Notes: generated by a model from the letters alone, not told the origin. A DNA stretch of 64,000 bases from Pseudomonas asiatica (GCF_040214835.1 NZ_CP157874.1:2546001-2610000), one strand, 5' to 3'; positions 26,604 through 36,143 are shown, numbered from the stretch's first letter. Program-made: numbers and translations.

Positions 26604-27575
26604 ATGGCAAAGCACGGTTACGAGTCCGGCCGCCTGAACCTGCCCTTCGTGGGCCATTGCACGTTTGCCAAGGCCCCAGTGTGCACCGACTGGGCGGCGA
26701 TCGACGCCGATGTGGCAATCCTCGGTGCGCCCAACGACATGGGCACCCAGTGGCGTTCGGGGGCACGTTTCGGACCCCGCGGCATTCGCGAGGCATCGAC
26801 CCTGTTCTCCTTCGGCCATGCCGGCGCCTACGACTTCGAGGATGACGCCACCTACCTGACCGAAGACCAGGTCCGCATGGTCGACGTTGGCGATGCCGAT
26901 ATCGTGCACACCGACATGGCCAGCAGCAACGCCAACATCGAGTCGGCGGTGCGGCAGATCCTTGCAGCGGGCGCCATGCCGGTGGTGCTGGGCGGTGACC
27001 ATTCGGTACACGCCCCGGTCATCAAGGCGTTCGAAGGCCATGGGCCGATCCATATCGTGCACTTCGATGCCCACCTGGATTTCGTCGACGAGCGCCATGG
27101 CGTGCGCTACGGGCACGGCAGCCCGCTGCGCCGCGCTTCGGAGCTGGAACACATTGTCGGCATGACCCAGATGGGCATCCGCAACGTGTCGTCCTCCAAC
27201 CGCGACGACTACGATGCCGCACGTGAGGCCGGTTCGCAGATCCTGTCGGTACGTGACGTGCGCCGCCTGGGCTGCGCGGGCGTGCTGGCGAAAATCCCCG
27301 AAGGCCGCAACTACTACATCACCATCGACATCGACGGCTTCGACCCGTCCATCGCCCCGGGCACCGGCACGCCGAGCCATGGCGGATTCTTGTACTACGA
27401 AGTGCTGGAAATCATCCAGGCTCTGGCGCAGCGCAGCCACGGCCGCATTGTTGGCATGGACCTGGTAGAAGTGGCCCCGGCCTACGACCCCACCGGCATG
27501 ACCTCGATCCTCGCCGCGCAACTGCTGATGAACAGCATCGGCTTCATCTTCCACGCGCGCGCCAAAGCCCGCTGA
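26604..27575 (+). CDS. Ureohydrolase of the agmatinase/guanidino-acid amidinohydrolase family
   Basis: A 323-residue binuclear Mn enzyme. Metal-ligand motifs are GGDHS (130-134), DAHLD (155-159) and DIDGFD (242-247). It should hydrolyse a guanidino group to urea and an amine. The family covers agmatinase, guanidinobutyrase and guanidinopropionase, which cannot be told apart from motifs alone. The divergent LysR gene and downstream aldehyde dehydrogenase favour a guanidino acid such as 4-guanidinobutyrate over agmatine. ATG 26604 follows GGAGAAACCAGAAC. The aldehyde dehydrogenase follows after 15 bp. Confidence 0.85.
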   Translation: MAKHGYESGRLNLPFVGHCTFAKAPVCTDWAAIDADVAILGAPNDMGTQWRSGARFGPRGIREASTLFSFGHAGAYDFEDDATYLTEDQVRMVDVGDADIVHTDMASSNANIESAVRQILAAGAMPVVLGGDHSVHAPVIKAFEGHGPIHIVHFDAHLDFVDERHGVRYGHGSPLRRASELEHIVGMTQMGIRNVSSSNRDDYDAAREAGSQILSVRDVRRLGCAGVLAKIPEGRNYYITIDIDGFDPSIAPGTGTPSHGGFLYYEVLEIIQALAQRSHGRIVGMDLVEVAPAYDPTGMTSILAAQLLMNSIGFIFHARAKAR

Positions 27576-27590
27576 CCCGGAGACTGTCCT

Positions 27591-29099
27591 GTGGACCACA
27601 AGGTAAAAGACTACTTGCAGGCCTTTGGTGTATCCGAGGCGACCCAGCACTTTCTCGGCAAACCGCAGCGCATGTTCATTGCCGGCGCCTGGCTCGAGGC
27701 CAGCGACGGCGGCAGTGCCGAGGTGGTCGAGCCGTCCACCGAGGGTGTGCTGACGCGCATCCCCATGGCCACTGCGGATGACCTTGATCGCGCCGTGCGC
27801 GCAGCACGTGCGCAGTTCGATGGCGGTGCCTGGAGCCAGCTCAAGCCACTGGAGCGCGAGCGCCTGATCCATCGCCTGGCCGACCTGATCGAGACCCACG
27901 GCGACGAGCTGGCGCAGATCGAAGCCATCGACATGGGCAAGTCGGTCGCCCAGGCACGGGCGGTCGATATCCAGGGCACGGTCGATACCCTGCGCTATTT
28001 CGCCGGCTGGGCCAGCAAGATCCACGGCCGCACGGTCGAGCCTTCGCTGCCTGGGAATTACCTGGCGTACACGCGCAAGGAGGCGGTGGGGGTGGTCGGT
28101 GCCATCGTGCCGTGGAACTTCCCGCTGCAGACCATGGCATGGAAGCTCGGCGCGGCGCTGGCGACCGGTTGCACGGTGGTGGTCAAGCCGGCAGAGCTGA
28201 CTTCGTTGTCGGCGCTGCGCTTTGCCGAGCTGGTGCAGGCCTCGGGTATTCCCGACGGGGTGGTGAACATCGTGACCGGGCGCGGCAGCGTGGTCGGCGA
28301 GGCGATGTCCCGTCATCCGGGCATCGACAAGCTGAGTTTTACCGGTTCGACACCGGTCGGCTGCTCGGTTGGCAAATCGGCGATGGACCAGATGAAACGC
28401 CTGACCCTGGAGCTGGGCGGCAAGTCGCCAGTGATCGTGTTCGCCGATGCGGACATCGAGGCAGCGGCGCAGGCCGTGGCCAACGGGGTGTTCTTCAACT
28501 CCGGGCAGGTGTGCGACGCCGGCACCCGTGCGTATGTCGAACGCAGTGTCTACCCGGCGTTCCTCGAAGCGCTGGCCAGGTACACCGCCACCCTGAAGAT
28601 CGCCCCGGGCCTGGACCCGGACTGTTTCATAAGCCCCATGGTGTCGCTCCAGCAACAGCAGCGGGTGCTGGACTACATCGCCCTGGGCAAGGCCGAAGGC
28701 GCGCAGGTGTACTACGGCGGCGAGCTGCTCGACGGCCCGGGCTTCTTCGTGCAGCCCACGATCTTCGCCAACTGCAGCAACGACATGCGCGTGGTTCGCG
28801 AGGAGATCTTCGGCCCGGTGCTGGTGACCCAGCCGTTCGACACCCAGGAACAAGCGCTGGCCCTGGCCAACGATTCGGAGTTCGGCCTGGCGGCGGCGAT
28901 CTACTCCAACGACCTGGGCAAGGTCCATGGGCTGATTCCGCGCCTGCGCGCGGGCACGGTGTACGTCAATGCCCACAGCACCCTGGACCCGTCCATGCCG
29001 TTCGGTGGCTACAAGCAGTCGGGCTACGGCAAGGACATGGGCGCAGAACAACTGGAGTTCCTGCTGGAGACCAAGGCGGTCTGGATCACCTTGCCCTGA
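27591..29099 (+). CDS. Aldehyde dehydrogenase (aminoaldehyde/guanidinoaldehyde type)
   Basis: A 502-residue NAD(P)-dependent aldehyde dehydrogenase with a GTG start at 27591 behind CGGAG. The cofactor segment GAIVPWNFPLQTMAWKLG, the general-base Glu in LELGGKSP and the catalytic Cys in FFNSGQVCDAGTR are all present, as is EEIFGPVL. The sequence is closest in style to aminobutyraldehyde/guanidinobutyraldehyde and betaine-aldehyde dehydrogenases. In this operon it could make the guanidino acid that the ureohydrolase then cleaves, from an aldehyde produced by the GMC oxidoreductase. That order is inference. Confidence 0.88.
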   Translation: MDHKVKDYLQAFGVSEATQHFLGKPQRMFIAGAWLEASDGGSAEVVEPSTEGVLTRIPMATADDLDRAVRAARAQFDGGAWSQLKPLERERLIHRLADLIETHGDELAQIEAIDMGKSVAQARAVDIQGTVDTLRYFAGWASKIHGRTVEPSLPGNYLAYTRKEAVGVVGAIVPWNFPLQTMAWKLGAALATGCTVVVKPAELTSLSALRFAELVQASGIPDGVVNIVTGRGSVVGEAMSRHPGIDKLSFTGSTPVGCSVGKSAMDQMKRLTLELGGKSPVIVFADADIEAAAQAVANGVFFNSGQVCDAGTRAYVERSVYPAFLEALARYTATLKIAPGLDPDCFISPMVSLQQQQRVLDYIALGKAEGAQVYYGGELLDGPGFFVQPTIFANCSNDMRVVREEIFGPVLVTQPFDTQEQALALANDSEFGLAAAIYSNDLGKVHGLIPRLRAGTVYVNAHSTLDPSMPFGGYKQSGYGKDMGAEQLEFLLETKAVWITLP

Positions 29100-29113
29100 G
29101 GTAACAGGGCCGT

Positions 29114-29146
29114 CCTGCGCCGCTGAAGGTTGGCGAGCGGCGCAGG
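29114..29146 (+). terminator. Hairpin between aldehyde dehydrogenase and small membrane gene
   Basis: CCTGCGCCGCT and AGCGGCGCAGG form a perfect 11-bp stem with an 11-nt loop, followed by TTTATC. It may partly terminate or protect the transcript between the enzyme genes and the transporter genes. Confidence 0.5.
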
Positions 29147-29197
29147 TTTATCGAATGCATCGAATTTCAAGAACAAGAACCTGTCGAGGTGATGCCG

Positions 29198-29377
29198 ATG
29201 AACAGCCAAGTGGATATCGAGCGAGCGCAAGACCTGGAAAGGCGCTTGCGCGCCTATGAAGAACTGGAGAACAAAGCGCACTGGCCTGGCGCATTGACGG
29301 TGGCCGACGTGGTGGCACTGGCCCTGCTGACGCTGGTGATGGTTGCCGGCGCGTACTACCTGGGAGGCCAGCCATGA
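29198..29377 (+). CDS. 59-residue single-helix membrane protein coupled to the NCS1 permease
   Basis: ATG 29198 has GAGG 8 nt upstream and gives MNSQVDIERAQDLERRLRAY, a charged, probably helical N-terminus. A hydrophobic segment (VADVVALALLTLVMVAGAYY) follows near residues 34-53. There is no signal cleavage site, so one transmembrane helix is expected. Its stop overlaps the permease start by 4 bp (ATGA), which argues strongly for a translated gene and for co-expression. I do not recognise a family. A small accessory subunit of the transporter is a reasonable guess. Confidence 0.7.
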   Translation: MNSQVDIERAQDLERRLRAYEELENKAHWPGALTVADVVALALLTLVMVAGAYYLGGQP

Positions 29378-30843
29378 GTGCTTCCCGCGAGCAAGAATTT
29401 CGCCTGAGCGCGGAACGTGGCGACACCCCCTTGCTGCCCAATGAGCGGGTTTGGGGTTTCTGGGGGTTTGCCTACGCCAACTCGGCGCTGGCGGTGGCCA
29501 CCTGGGTGTTCCTGATCGGCGGCGCCACCGCGCTGTTCGTCGGGCCCTTGCAAGGGATTGCCGCAATCATCATCGGCAACATCATCGGCGTGGTCCTCGC
29601 CGCGTCGTCCACCTGCCTGCCGTGTGGCAAGTACGGCGTCGAGCAGTTCACCTTCCTGCGCAGCATGTTCGGCCTCAATGGCAGCCGCCTGGTGTACTTC
29701 CTCTCGGTGGTGGTGCTGACCATGGGCTGGCTGGCGGTGCTGGGGCTGATGTGCGGGCGGGCGCTGGACAACCTGGAAACCCTGGTGCAGCAGAGCCAGC
29801 CCAACGGTGATGGCTGGCTGGTAACCGCGGGAGGCTTGCTGGCCATCGTGCTGGCGGCGCTGGTGGCCATGCGCGGGCCGGACATGATCCGCCGGCTGAG
29901 CGCGGTGATCGCGCCCAGCCTGATCCTGATCATGCTGGCACTGATGTACTTCATCTCCGGTCGCTACAGCTTCGACAAACTGCTGGCCATGCCGCCCTTG
30001 CAGCCACCGTTCGAGAACCCGCACGTCAACTTCATGGTCGCGGTGGAGATCAACATCGCCGCGGGCTTCTCCTGGTGGCCCTACATCGGCAACCTGTCGC
30101 GCCTGTGCAGCAACCAGCGCACGGCCTTCTGGCCCAACCTGGTGGGCATCTTCGCTGCGGCGTCGCTGGGCGAGTCAATCAGCCTGTTCGCCGCCACTAC
30201 CCTGGGCAGCAGCGACCCTACCGCGTGGATGCGCCTGGCCGGCGGCATGGGGTTCGGCGTCATCGCCCTGAGCTTCCTGGCGCTGGCCAACCTGACCGGC
30301 ATGGTCAACATCCTCTACACCGCGGCGATCGGCTTGCGCCAGCTGGGCGGCGAGCGCCTGCGCAGCGTGGGCTGGGGGGGACTGATCGGGCTGTTCTGCA
30401 TCATCCCGGTATTGATCGTGGTGTTCCTGCCGGGGATCTACGACGGCTTCTTCATCTTCCTGGTGTGGACATCCGCGCTCAACAGCGCCCTGGCCGGCAT
30501 CGGCATCGCCGATTACTTCTTCCTGCGCAAGCAGCGCCTGAACCTGCGCCAGCTCTACGCCGAACAGAGCGTGTCGCCGTTGCGCTACTGCAAAGGCTTC
30601 AACCCCATCGCGCTGCTGGCGCTGGTGGCGGGCTTCGCGATCTATGTGGTGGTGTTCAACCCGCAGACGCTGGCCCATACCGACTTCTTCACCTTCGCCA
30701 CCGCCTCGCTGCCGTCCTGCCTGCTGGCCGGGCTGGTGCACTACGGCCTGACCCGGCTGCTGGCGGCGCGCCTGGGCTGGGGCGGCTACCCAAAGCGCAA
30801 TGAACACAACATCCAGGCCGCCGGCCTTCGTGTACAGGACTAG
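29374..30843 (+). CDS. NCS1-family cytosine/purine/nitrogenous-base permease
   Basis: A 489-residue inner-membrane transporter with about twelve hydrophobic segments. The N-terminal [20 protein letters not shown] and the [10 protein letters not shown] stretch after helix 2 are typical of NCS1 permeases (cytosine, allantoin, hydantoin, thiamine precursors). The conserved [12 protein letters not shown] after helix 6 is also present. Given the operon, the substrate may be a guanidino or quaternary nitrogen compound rather than a nucleobase. Translationally coupled to the small membrane protein before it. Confidence 0.85.
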   Translation: MSASREQEFRLSAERGDTPLLPNERVWGFWGFAYANSALAVATWVFLIGGATALFVGPLQGIAAIIIGNIIGVVLAASSTCLPCGKYGVEQFTFLRSMFGLNGSRLVYFLSVVVLTMGWLAVLGLMCGRALDNLETLVQQSQPNGDGWLVTAGGLLAIVLAALVAMRGPDMIRRLSAVIAPSLILIMLALMYFISGRYSFDKLLAMPPLQPPFENPHVNFMVAVEINIAAGFSWWPYIGNLSRLCSNQRTAFWPNLVGIFAAASLGESISLFAATTLGSSDPTAWMRLAGGMGFGVIALSFLALANLTGMVNILYTAAIGLRQLGGERLRSVGWGGLIGLFCIIPVLIVVFLPGIYDGFFIFLVWTSALNSALAGIGIADYFFLRKQRLNLRQLYAEQSVSPLRYCKGFNPIALLALVAGFAIYVVVFNPQTLAHTDFFTFATASLPSCLLAGLVHYGLTRLLAARLGWGGYPKRNEHNIQAAGLRVQD

Positions 30844-30847
30844 AACC

Positions 30848-32536
30848 ATGACCAAGCGATACGACTACATCATCATCGGCGCAGGCTCTGCTGGCTGCGT
30901 GCTGGCCAACCGCTTGAGCGAAGACGCCGGTACCTCGGTGCTGGTCCTGGAGTTCGGCGGCAGCGACCGCAGTGTGCTGATCCAGATGCCCAGTGCCTTC
31001 TCGTTGCCGATGAACACCAAGAAGTACAACTGGCGCTACGAGACCGTCGCCGAAGCGCACCTGGACAACCGCCGCCTGCATTGCCCGCGGGGCAAGGTGC
31101 TGGGCGGCTCGTCCTCGATCAATGGGCTGGTCTACATCCGTGGCCATGCCTGCGACTTCGATGAATGGGAAAGCCTGGGGGCGAAGAACTGGAGCTACCG
31201 TAACTGCCTGCCGTACTTCAAGCGTGCCGAGCAGTACAAGTTTGGCGGTGATGACTACCGCGGCGGCATGGGGCCGCTGGCCACCAACAACGGCAACAAC
31301 ATGCAGAACCCGCTGTACGGCGCCTGGGTCGAGGCCGGTGCCGAAGCCGGCTATATCAAGACCGACGACTGCAATGGCTACATGCAGGAAGGCTTTGGTG
31401 CCATGCACATGACGGTCAAGGATGGCGTGCGCTGGTCCACGGCCAACGCCTATCTGCGCCCGGCCATGAGCCGGCCGAACCTGACCGTGATCACCCATGC
31501 CATGACCCGGCGCATCCTGCTCGATGGCAAGCGGGCGGTGGGCGTGGAATATGATCACGGCGGCCAGACCCACAAGGTCCTGTGCAACCGCGAGGTGCTG
31601 GTGGCGTCCGGCCCGATCGGTTCGCCGCACTTGTTGCAACGCTCCGGCATCGGCCCCGAGGCCGTGCTGAAGAAGGCTGGCATCGAGGTGCGCCACCCCT
31701 TGCCCGGGGTGGGTGAGAACCTGCAGGACCACTCGGAAATCTACATCCAGTATGCGTGCAAGGAGCCGGTGACCCTCAACGGCAAGATGAACCTGCTGGG
31801 CAAGGCGATGATCGGTTTGCGCTGGTTGCTGTTCAAGGACGGTCTGGGCGCCAGCAACCACTTTGAGGCGGGCGGTTTCATCCGCTCATCCAAGGGCCTG
31901 CGCTGGCCGGACATCCAGTTCCACTTCCTGCCGGCGGCCATGCGCTATGACGGCGACAAACCGTTCAAGGGCCATGGTTTCATGGTGCTGACCGGGCCCA
32001 ACAAGCCCAAGAGCCGCGGCCATGTGCGGGCGCTGTCGGCCGACCCGTACCAACATCCGGAAATCCGCTTCAACTACCTCGAAAGCGAGGAAGACCGGGA
32101 GGGCTTCCGCCGCTGTGTGCGGCTGACCCGCGAAATCATCGCCCAGCCGGCCATGGACCGTTTCCGCGGCGAGGAGCTGGCACCTGGGCCGCAGGTGCAG
32201 ACCGATGAACAGATCGACGCATTCGTGCGCGCCAACATGGAAAGCACCATGCACCCGTGCGGCTCGTGCCGGATGGGCGAGGATGACATGGCAGTGGTCG
32301 ATTCGACATTGCGTGTGCATGGCCTGCAGGGGCTGCGGGTGATCGACTCCTCGGTGTTCCCGAGCGAGCCCAATGGCAACCTCAACGCGCCGACCATCAT
32401 GCTGGCCGAACGCGCTGCCGACCTGGTGCGCGGGCGCCAGCCGCTGGCACCGAGCGATGTGCCGGTTGGCCTGGTTGGGGGCTGGGAGGAGCAGCAACGC
32501 AGCCGTGCGCCGCTGCGCGAGATGCCTGTCCGCTAA
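30848..32536 (+). CDS. GMC-family oxidoreductase, choline dehydrogenase-like
   Basis: A 562-residue FAD enzyme, similar in length to BetA. The start ATG 30848 follows AGGACTAGAACC. The FAD-binding [20 protein letters not shown], the GMC signature [19 protein letters not shown] and the catalytic [10 protein letters not shown] (His469) with the NLNAPTIM Asn segment are intact. It should oxidise an alcohol to an aldehyde at the membrane or in the cytosol. Its place after ureohydrolase, aldehyde dehydrogenase and permease suggests an alcohol carrying a guanidino or amino group. Choline itself is possible, but no betI or betT-type gene is near. Confidence 0.87.
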   Translation: MTKRYDYIIIGAGSAGCVLANRLSEDAGTSVLVLEFGGSDRSVLIQMPSAFSLPMNTKKYNWRYETVAEAHLDNRRLHCPRGKVLGGSSSINGLVYIRGHACDFDEWESLGAKNWSYRNCLPYFKRAEQYKFGGDDYRGGMGPLATNNGNNMQNPLYGAWVEAGAEAGYIKTDDCNGYMQEGFGAMHMTVKDGVRWSTANAYLRPAMSRPNLTVITHAMTRRILLDGKRAVGVEYDHGGQTHKVLCNREVLVASGPIGSPHLLQRSGIGPEAVLKKAGIEVRHPLPGVGENLQDHSEIYIQYACKEPVTLNGKMNLLGKAMIGLRWLLFKDGLGASNHFEAGGFIRSSKGLRWPDIQFHFLPAAMRYDGDKPFKGHGFMVLTGPNKPKSRGHVRALSADPYQHPEIRFNYLESEEDREGFRRCVRLTREIIAQPAMDRFRGEELAPGPQVQTDEQIDAFVRANMESTMHPCGSCRMGEDDMAVVDSTLRVHGLQGLRVIDSSVFPSEPNGNLNAPTIMLAERAADLVRGRQPLAPSDVPVGLVGGWEEQQRSRAPLREMPVR

Positions 32537-32551
32537 ATAGCCGGGCTGACA

Positions 32552-32684
32552 CGATCCCCTGTAGGAGCGGCCTTGTGTCGCGATAGGGCCGCAAAGCGGC
32601 CCCGGCAATGTTCGCTTCTTCGCTGAAATCCAGGGGTTGCTGCGCAGCCCTATCGCGACACAAGGCCGCTCCTGCAGGGGATCG
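32552..32684. repeat. REP pair, 'tgtaggagcggcc' type
   Basis: Inverted arms beginning CGATCCCCTGTAGGAGCGGC and ending in the reverse complement at 32684, with about 33-bp arms. Same family as the pair at 6307-6422. It separates the GMC oxidoreductase gene from the cycA regulatory region. Confidence 0.85.
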
Positions 32685-32696
32685 CGTCAGCCTGGC

Positions 32697-32813
32697 GGAC
32701 TGAATGCGCTCCATTGGAATGATTTCGATACAGAGTGGGGAGGGGCAGCGCTCAGTGTGCCCGGGGCTGCTCGAACGCCTGATTGGCACGGTTTTCTGGA
32801 GTGACTTCTTTAC
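32697..32813 (+). promoter_or_regulatory. Two GcsR-like inverted repeats upstream of cycA
   Basis: GGACTG-AATG-CGCTCC (32697-32712) and GGAGTG-ACTT-CTTTAC (32798-32813) match the 6-4-6 form of three repeats in front of gcvH, where GcsR should bind. Both lie 50-170 bp upstream of the sigma-54 promoter of cycA, a normal distance for an enhancer-binding protein. The second is the weaker match. Confidence 0.5.
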
Positions 32814-32866
32814 AGCCACGAAAGCCCTGATTGAATAAAACCCCGCCAACTAGCGCTATTGGCGTT

Positions 32867-32882
32867 TGGCACAGAGCTTGCT
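32867..32882 (+). promoter_or_regulatory. Sigma-54 promoter of cycA
   Basis: TGGCAC-AGAGC-TTGCT matches the -24/-12 consensus TGGCAC-N5-TTGCW at every fixed position. It lies 100 bp upstream of the cycA start, leaving a leader of about 90 nt. Confidence 0.7.
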
Positions 32883-32982
32883 CTCTACCTTGCACGCGAT
32901 CGGACTTGAAAGTTGTTCATCCGGTCTCGAGGTTTGAACTTGTGACGTTATAAAAACAATTAGACTAGCAAGGTAGAAAACA

Positions 32983-34407
32983 ATGAATAACTTGCCCCAC
33001 GGTCACCGCCCGCCTGATGGTGACGCACACGAACTCAAGCGTAACCTGTCCAACCGCCATATCCAGTTGATCGCCATTGGCGGTGCTATCGGCACCGGCC
33101 TGTTCATGGGCTCTGGCAAGACCATCAGCCTGGCGGGGCCCTCCATCATCTTCGTCTACATGATCATCGGCTTCATGCTGTTCTTTGTCATGCGGGCAAT
33201 GGGTGAACTGTTGTTGTCCAACTTGAAGTACAAGTCGTTCATCGATTTCTCGGCTGACCTGCTCGGCCCGTGGGCGGGGTTCTTCACCGGCTGGACCTAC
33301 TGGTTCTGCTGGATTGTCACCGGTATCGCCGACGTGATCGCCATCTCTGCCTATTCGCAGTTCTGGTTCCCCGACATCCCTTTGTGGATACCGGCGTTGG
33401 CGTGTGTCGGCCTGTTGCTCAGCTTGAACCTGATGACGGTGAAGATGTTCGGCGAAATGGAGTTCTGGTTCGCCATGATCAAGATCGTCGCCATCTGCGC
33501 GCTGGTCTGCACCGGGTTCTACATGGTGGCGCTGGCTTACCAGTCGCCGGCCGGGCATGCGGCATCGCTGGCCAACCTGTGGAATGACGGTGGCATGTTC
33601 CCCCATGGCGCCATGGGCTTCTTTGCCGGCTTCCAGATTGCGGTGTTTGCCTTCGTCGGCATCGAACTGGTGGGGACCACCGCCGCCGAAACCAAGAACC
33701 CGGAACGCAACCTGCCACGGGCGATCAACTCGATTCCCTTGCGCATCATCGTCTTCTACGTGCTCGCGCTGGTCGCCATCATGGCCGTCACACCCTGGCG
33801 TGAAGTGGTGGCCAACAAGAGCCCCTTCGTCGAGTTGTTCGTACTGGCCGGTCTGCCGGCAGCCGCGGGCATCATCAACTTCGTGGTGCTGACCTCGGCC
33901 ATGTCGTCGGCCAACAGCGGCGTCTTCTCGACCAGCCGCATGCTTTACGGCCTGGCAGTGGATGGCGATGCGCCTGGCAAGTTCGGTGCGCTGTCCCGCC
34001 GTGCGGTACCTTCCAACGGCCTGATCTTTTCCTGTGTGTGCCTGACGGGCGGGGCGCTGGTCATCTACCTGGTGCCGAACATGCTCGAGGCCTTCACGCT
34101 GATCACCACGGTGTCGGCACTGCTGTTCATGTTCGTCTGGTCGATCATCCTGCTGTCGTACCTGGCGTACCGCAAGCAGCGTGACCCGTTGCACCAGGCG
34201 TCGAGGTACAAGATGCCGGGCGGCACGTTCATGTGCCGGGTGTGCCTGGTGTTCTTCGCTTTCATCCTGGCCTTGCTGGCGCTGGAGGCCGACACCCGCA
34301 GCGCGCTGTACCTGATGCCGGTCTGGTTTGCCGTGCTGGGCCTGGCCTATCGATCGATCCGGCGGAAAAGGCAGCAGGCCATGCAGCTGTCATTCGATGC
34401 CGATTGA
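32983..34407 (+). CDS. cycA: D-serine/D-alanine/glycine transporter
   Basis: A 474-residue amino-acid permease of the APC superfamily. Long stretches are as I recall E. coli CycA, for example LIAIGGAIGTGLFMGSGKTI, the EMEFWFAMIKIVAI segment and FVGIELVGTTAAETK. It imports glycine, D-alanine and D-serine with protons through twelve helices. Its place immediately before gcsR and the gcv operon, plus the sigma-54 promoter and GcsR-like sites in front of it, make it the uptake step of the glycine catabolic module. Confidence 0.92.
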   Translation: MNNLPHGHRPPDGDAHELKRNLSNRHIQLIAIGGAIGTGLFMGSGKTISLAGPSIIFVYMIIGFMLFFVMRAMGELLLSNLKYKSFIDFSADLLGPWAGFFTGWTYWFCWIVTGIADVIAISAYSQFWFPDIPLWIPALACVGLLLSLNLMTVKMFGEMEFWFAMIKIVAICALVCTGFYMVALAYQSPAGHAASLANLWNDGGMFPHGAMGFFAGFQIAVFAFVGIELVGTTAAETKNPERNLPRAINSIPLRIIVFYVLALVAIMAVTPWREVVANKSPFVELFVLAGLPAAAGIINFVVLTSAMSSANSGVFSTSRMLYGLAVDGDAPGKFGALSRRAVPSNGLIFSCVCLTGGALVIYLVPNMLEAFTLITTVSALLFMFVWSIILLSYLAYRKQRDPLHQASRYKMPGGTFMCRVCLVFFAFILALLALEADTRSALYLMPVWFAVLGLAYRSIRRKRQQAMQLSFDAD

Positions 34408-34430
34408 TCACCCTATTCACGTTTTGCCCA

Positions 34431-34459
34431 AGGGGGACGGCGCGCTGCGCTGTCCCCCT
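34431..34459 (+). terminator. Terminator-like hairpin after cycA
   Basis: AGGGGGACGGCGC pairs with GCGCTGTCCCCCT around a 3-nt loop: 13 bp with one G-U wobble. The following GTCGTCTTTCT is moderately T-rich. It lies between the cycA stop and the gcsR start. Confidence 0.7.
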
Positions 34460-34488
34460 GTCGTCTTTCTGCCAAGCAGGGAATCTTT

Positions 34489-36021
34489 ATGAGAATCCAC
34501 GTCAACTTTGTCGACCGTGTCGGTATCACTCAGGAAATCCTCTCGCTGCTTGGGGCGCGCAACCTCAATCTTGATGCGGTGGAGATGATTCCGCCCAACG
34601 TCTACATCGATGCCCCAACCTTGTCCCCGGTGGTGCTGGACGAACTCTACGCTGCCCTGATGGACGTGGACGGCGTGCAGAAGGTGGCACTGGTCGACTT
34701 CCTCCCCGGCCACCGCCGGCGCCTGCAGCTGGAGGCATTGCTGGCGGCGATGAGCGACCCGGTGCTGGCGGTGGACCCTGGCGGTCATGTGCTGCTGGCG
34801 AACCCGACCCTGGTCGCCCTGGTGGGGCGCGAGCCGGCCGGTGAGCCGTTGAACAGGTTGTTTGCCGAGCCGGACCTGGCCCAGACCCTGATCGACAAGG
34901 GCTTCCGCCTGCCAATGTGCGAGGTGGGCTTTCAGGGCCAGGCCCTGCTGCTGGAGGCCACGCCGATAAGCGGTGGCGCCGATGGCCTGGTGGGTGGCCT
35001 GCTGACCTTGTACCCACCCAGCCGCATCGGCGAGCGCCTGGCCTCGCTGCTGCATGACAACAGCGAAGGCTTGGGGGCGTTGCTGGGCGAGTCGGCGGCG
35101 CTGCAGGCGCTCAAGGCCCGCCTGCACAAGGTGGCGAGCCTGGAGGCGCCGGTATTGATCCAGGGCGAGACCGGTACGGGCAAGGAACTGGTGGCCCGTG
35201 CCTGCCACGCGCTGAGTGCCCGGCGAGATGCCTCGTTCCTGGCGCTGAACTGCGCGGCGTTGCCCGAGAGCCTGGCCGAAAGCGAGCTGTTCGGCTACGC
35301 CGCCGGTGCCTTCACCGGCGCCCAGCGGGGCGGCAAACCGGGCCTGCTGGAACTGGCCGATGGCGGTACGGTGTTTCTCGATGAAGTGGGCGAGATGTCG
35401 CCGTACCTGCAGGCCAAGCTGCTGCGTTTTCTCAATGACGGCAGTTTTCGCCGGGTGGGCGGTGGCAGCGAGGTGCAGGTGAATGTGCGGGTGGTTTGCG
35501 CCACCCACCGCAACCTGGAAAACATGGTGATCGAGGGCGGCTTTCGCGAAGACCTCTACTATCGCCTCAACGTGCTCAACCTGCAGGTGCCGCCGCTGCG
35601 TGAGCGCGGCAAGGACATCCTGCTGCTGGCCGAGCATTTCCTGCGCCAGGCCTGTGCGCAGATCCAGCGCGCCCCGTGCCGGCTGGCGCTGGCCACCCAT
35701 CCGCTACTGCTGGGCAATCGCTGGTCCGGCAATGTGCGCCAGTTGCAGAACGTGATATTCCGCGCGGCGGCCATCAGCGAAGGGGATGTGATCGACTGTG
35801 ATGACCTGGAGCTGGCTGGCACCGCCTTGAGCAGCCAGCAAGCCGAGGGGCAGGAGATCGTCAGCCTGGAAGCGGCCGTGCAGGCATTTGAAAAATCCTT
35901 GCTGGAAAAGCTGTACACGAGCTACCCCTCGACCCGGCAACTTGCGGTGCGCTTGCAGACTTCGCACACGGCGATCGGCCAGCGTTTGCGCAAGTACGGC
36001 ATCGCCAGTCGGGTCTCGTAG
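34489..36021 (+). CDS. gcsR: Sigma-54-dependent activator of glycine cleavage genes, TyrR-like
   Basis: A 510-residue enhancer-binding protein. An N-terminal ACT domain (1-75, MRIHVNFVDRVGITQEILSL) is followed by a PAS domain (about 78-140), an AAA+ domain with Walker A GETGTGKE (226-233) and the sigma-54 contact loop GAFTGA (273-278), and a TyrR-type C-terminal HTH (QLAVRLQTSHTAIGQRLRKY). TyrR itself lacks a working GAFTGA; its presence marks GcsR, which in P. aeruginosa activates gcvH2-gcvP2-glyA2 in response to glycine. The ACT domain probably senses glycine. The target sites and promoter lie directly downstream. Confidence 0.9.
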   Translation: MRIHVNFVDRVGITQEILSLLGARNLNLDAVEMIPPNVYIDAPTLSPVVLDELYAALMDVDGVQKVALVDFLPGHRRRLQLEALLAAMSDPVLAVDPGGHVLLANPTLVALVGREPAGEPLNRLFAEPDLAQTLIDKGFRLPMCEVGFQGQALLLEATPISGGADGLVGGLLTLYPPSRIGERLASLLHDNSEGLGALLGESAALQALKARLHKVASLEAPVLIQGETGTGKELVARACHALSARRDASFLALNCAALPESLAESELFGYAAGAFTGAQRGGKPGLLELADGGTVFLDEVGEMSPYLQAKLLRFLNDGSFRRVGGGSEVQVNVRVVCATHRNLENMVIEGGFREDLYYRLNVLNLQVPPLRERGKDILLLAEHFLRQACAQIQRAPCRLALATHPLLLGNRWSGNVRQLQNVIFRAAAISEGDVIDCDDLELAGTALSSQQAEGQEIVSLEAAVQAFEKSLLEKLYTSYPSTRQLAVRLQTSHTAIGQRLRKYGIASRVS

Positions 36022-36028
36022 CCGGCCC

Positions 36029-36143
36029 GGTGCGAATACGCTCCGCTGGAGTGATTGTGCTCCAGGCGGGCGTGGTCCCGGGTTCATTGGCCCGTGCTGT
36101 CAGGGTTGGCTGCCGGGCCCAGGCCACGGAGCGAATACGCTCC
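36029..36143 (+). promoter_or_regulatory. Three GcsR-type inverted repeats upstream of gcvH
   Basis: GGTGCG-AATA-CGCTCC (36029-36044), GGAGTG-ATTG-TGCTCC (36048-36063) and GGAGCG-AATA-CGCTCC (36128-36143) share a 6-4-6 layout. P. aeruginosa GcsR is reported to bind three 18-bp repeats of the form TGTAACG-N4-CGTTCCG, the same layout. The first two have centres 19 bp apart and the third is 80 bp further on. They are 68-180 bp upstream of the -24 element. Confidence 0.65.

Larger units (their letters stand above)
32537..32982. other. Regulatory region of cycA with a REP pair
   Basis: About 445 bp with no credible gene. The left part is a REP pair (32552-32684). The right part contains two GcsR-like inverted repeats and a sigma-54 promoter, listed separately. 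Confidence 0.6.

Noticed and set aside
26307-29051. A minus-strand frame of about 900 codons opposite the ureohydrolase and aldehyde dehydrogenase genes
   Set aside because: Antisense shadow of two well-supported genes, low-complexity His/Arg/Gln-rich composition.
32784-32799. TGGCACGGTTTTCTGG upstream of cycA
   Set aside because: Perfect -24 half but no GC at -12. The match at 32867-32882 is complete and was preferred.
32704-32838. 44-codon frame starting ATGCGCTCC upstream of cycA
   Set aside because: No ribosome site; it overlaps the GcsR-like sites and lies upstream of the sigma-54 promoter, so it is better explained as regulatory DNA.
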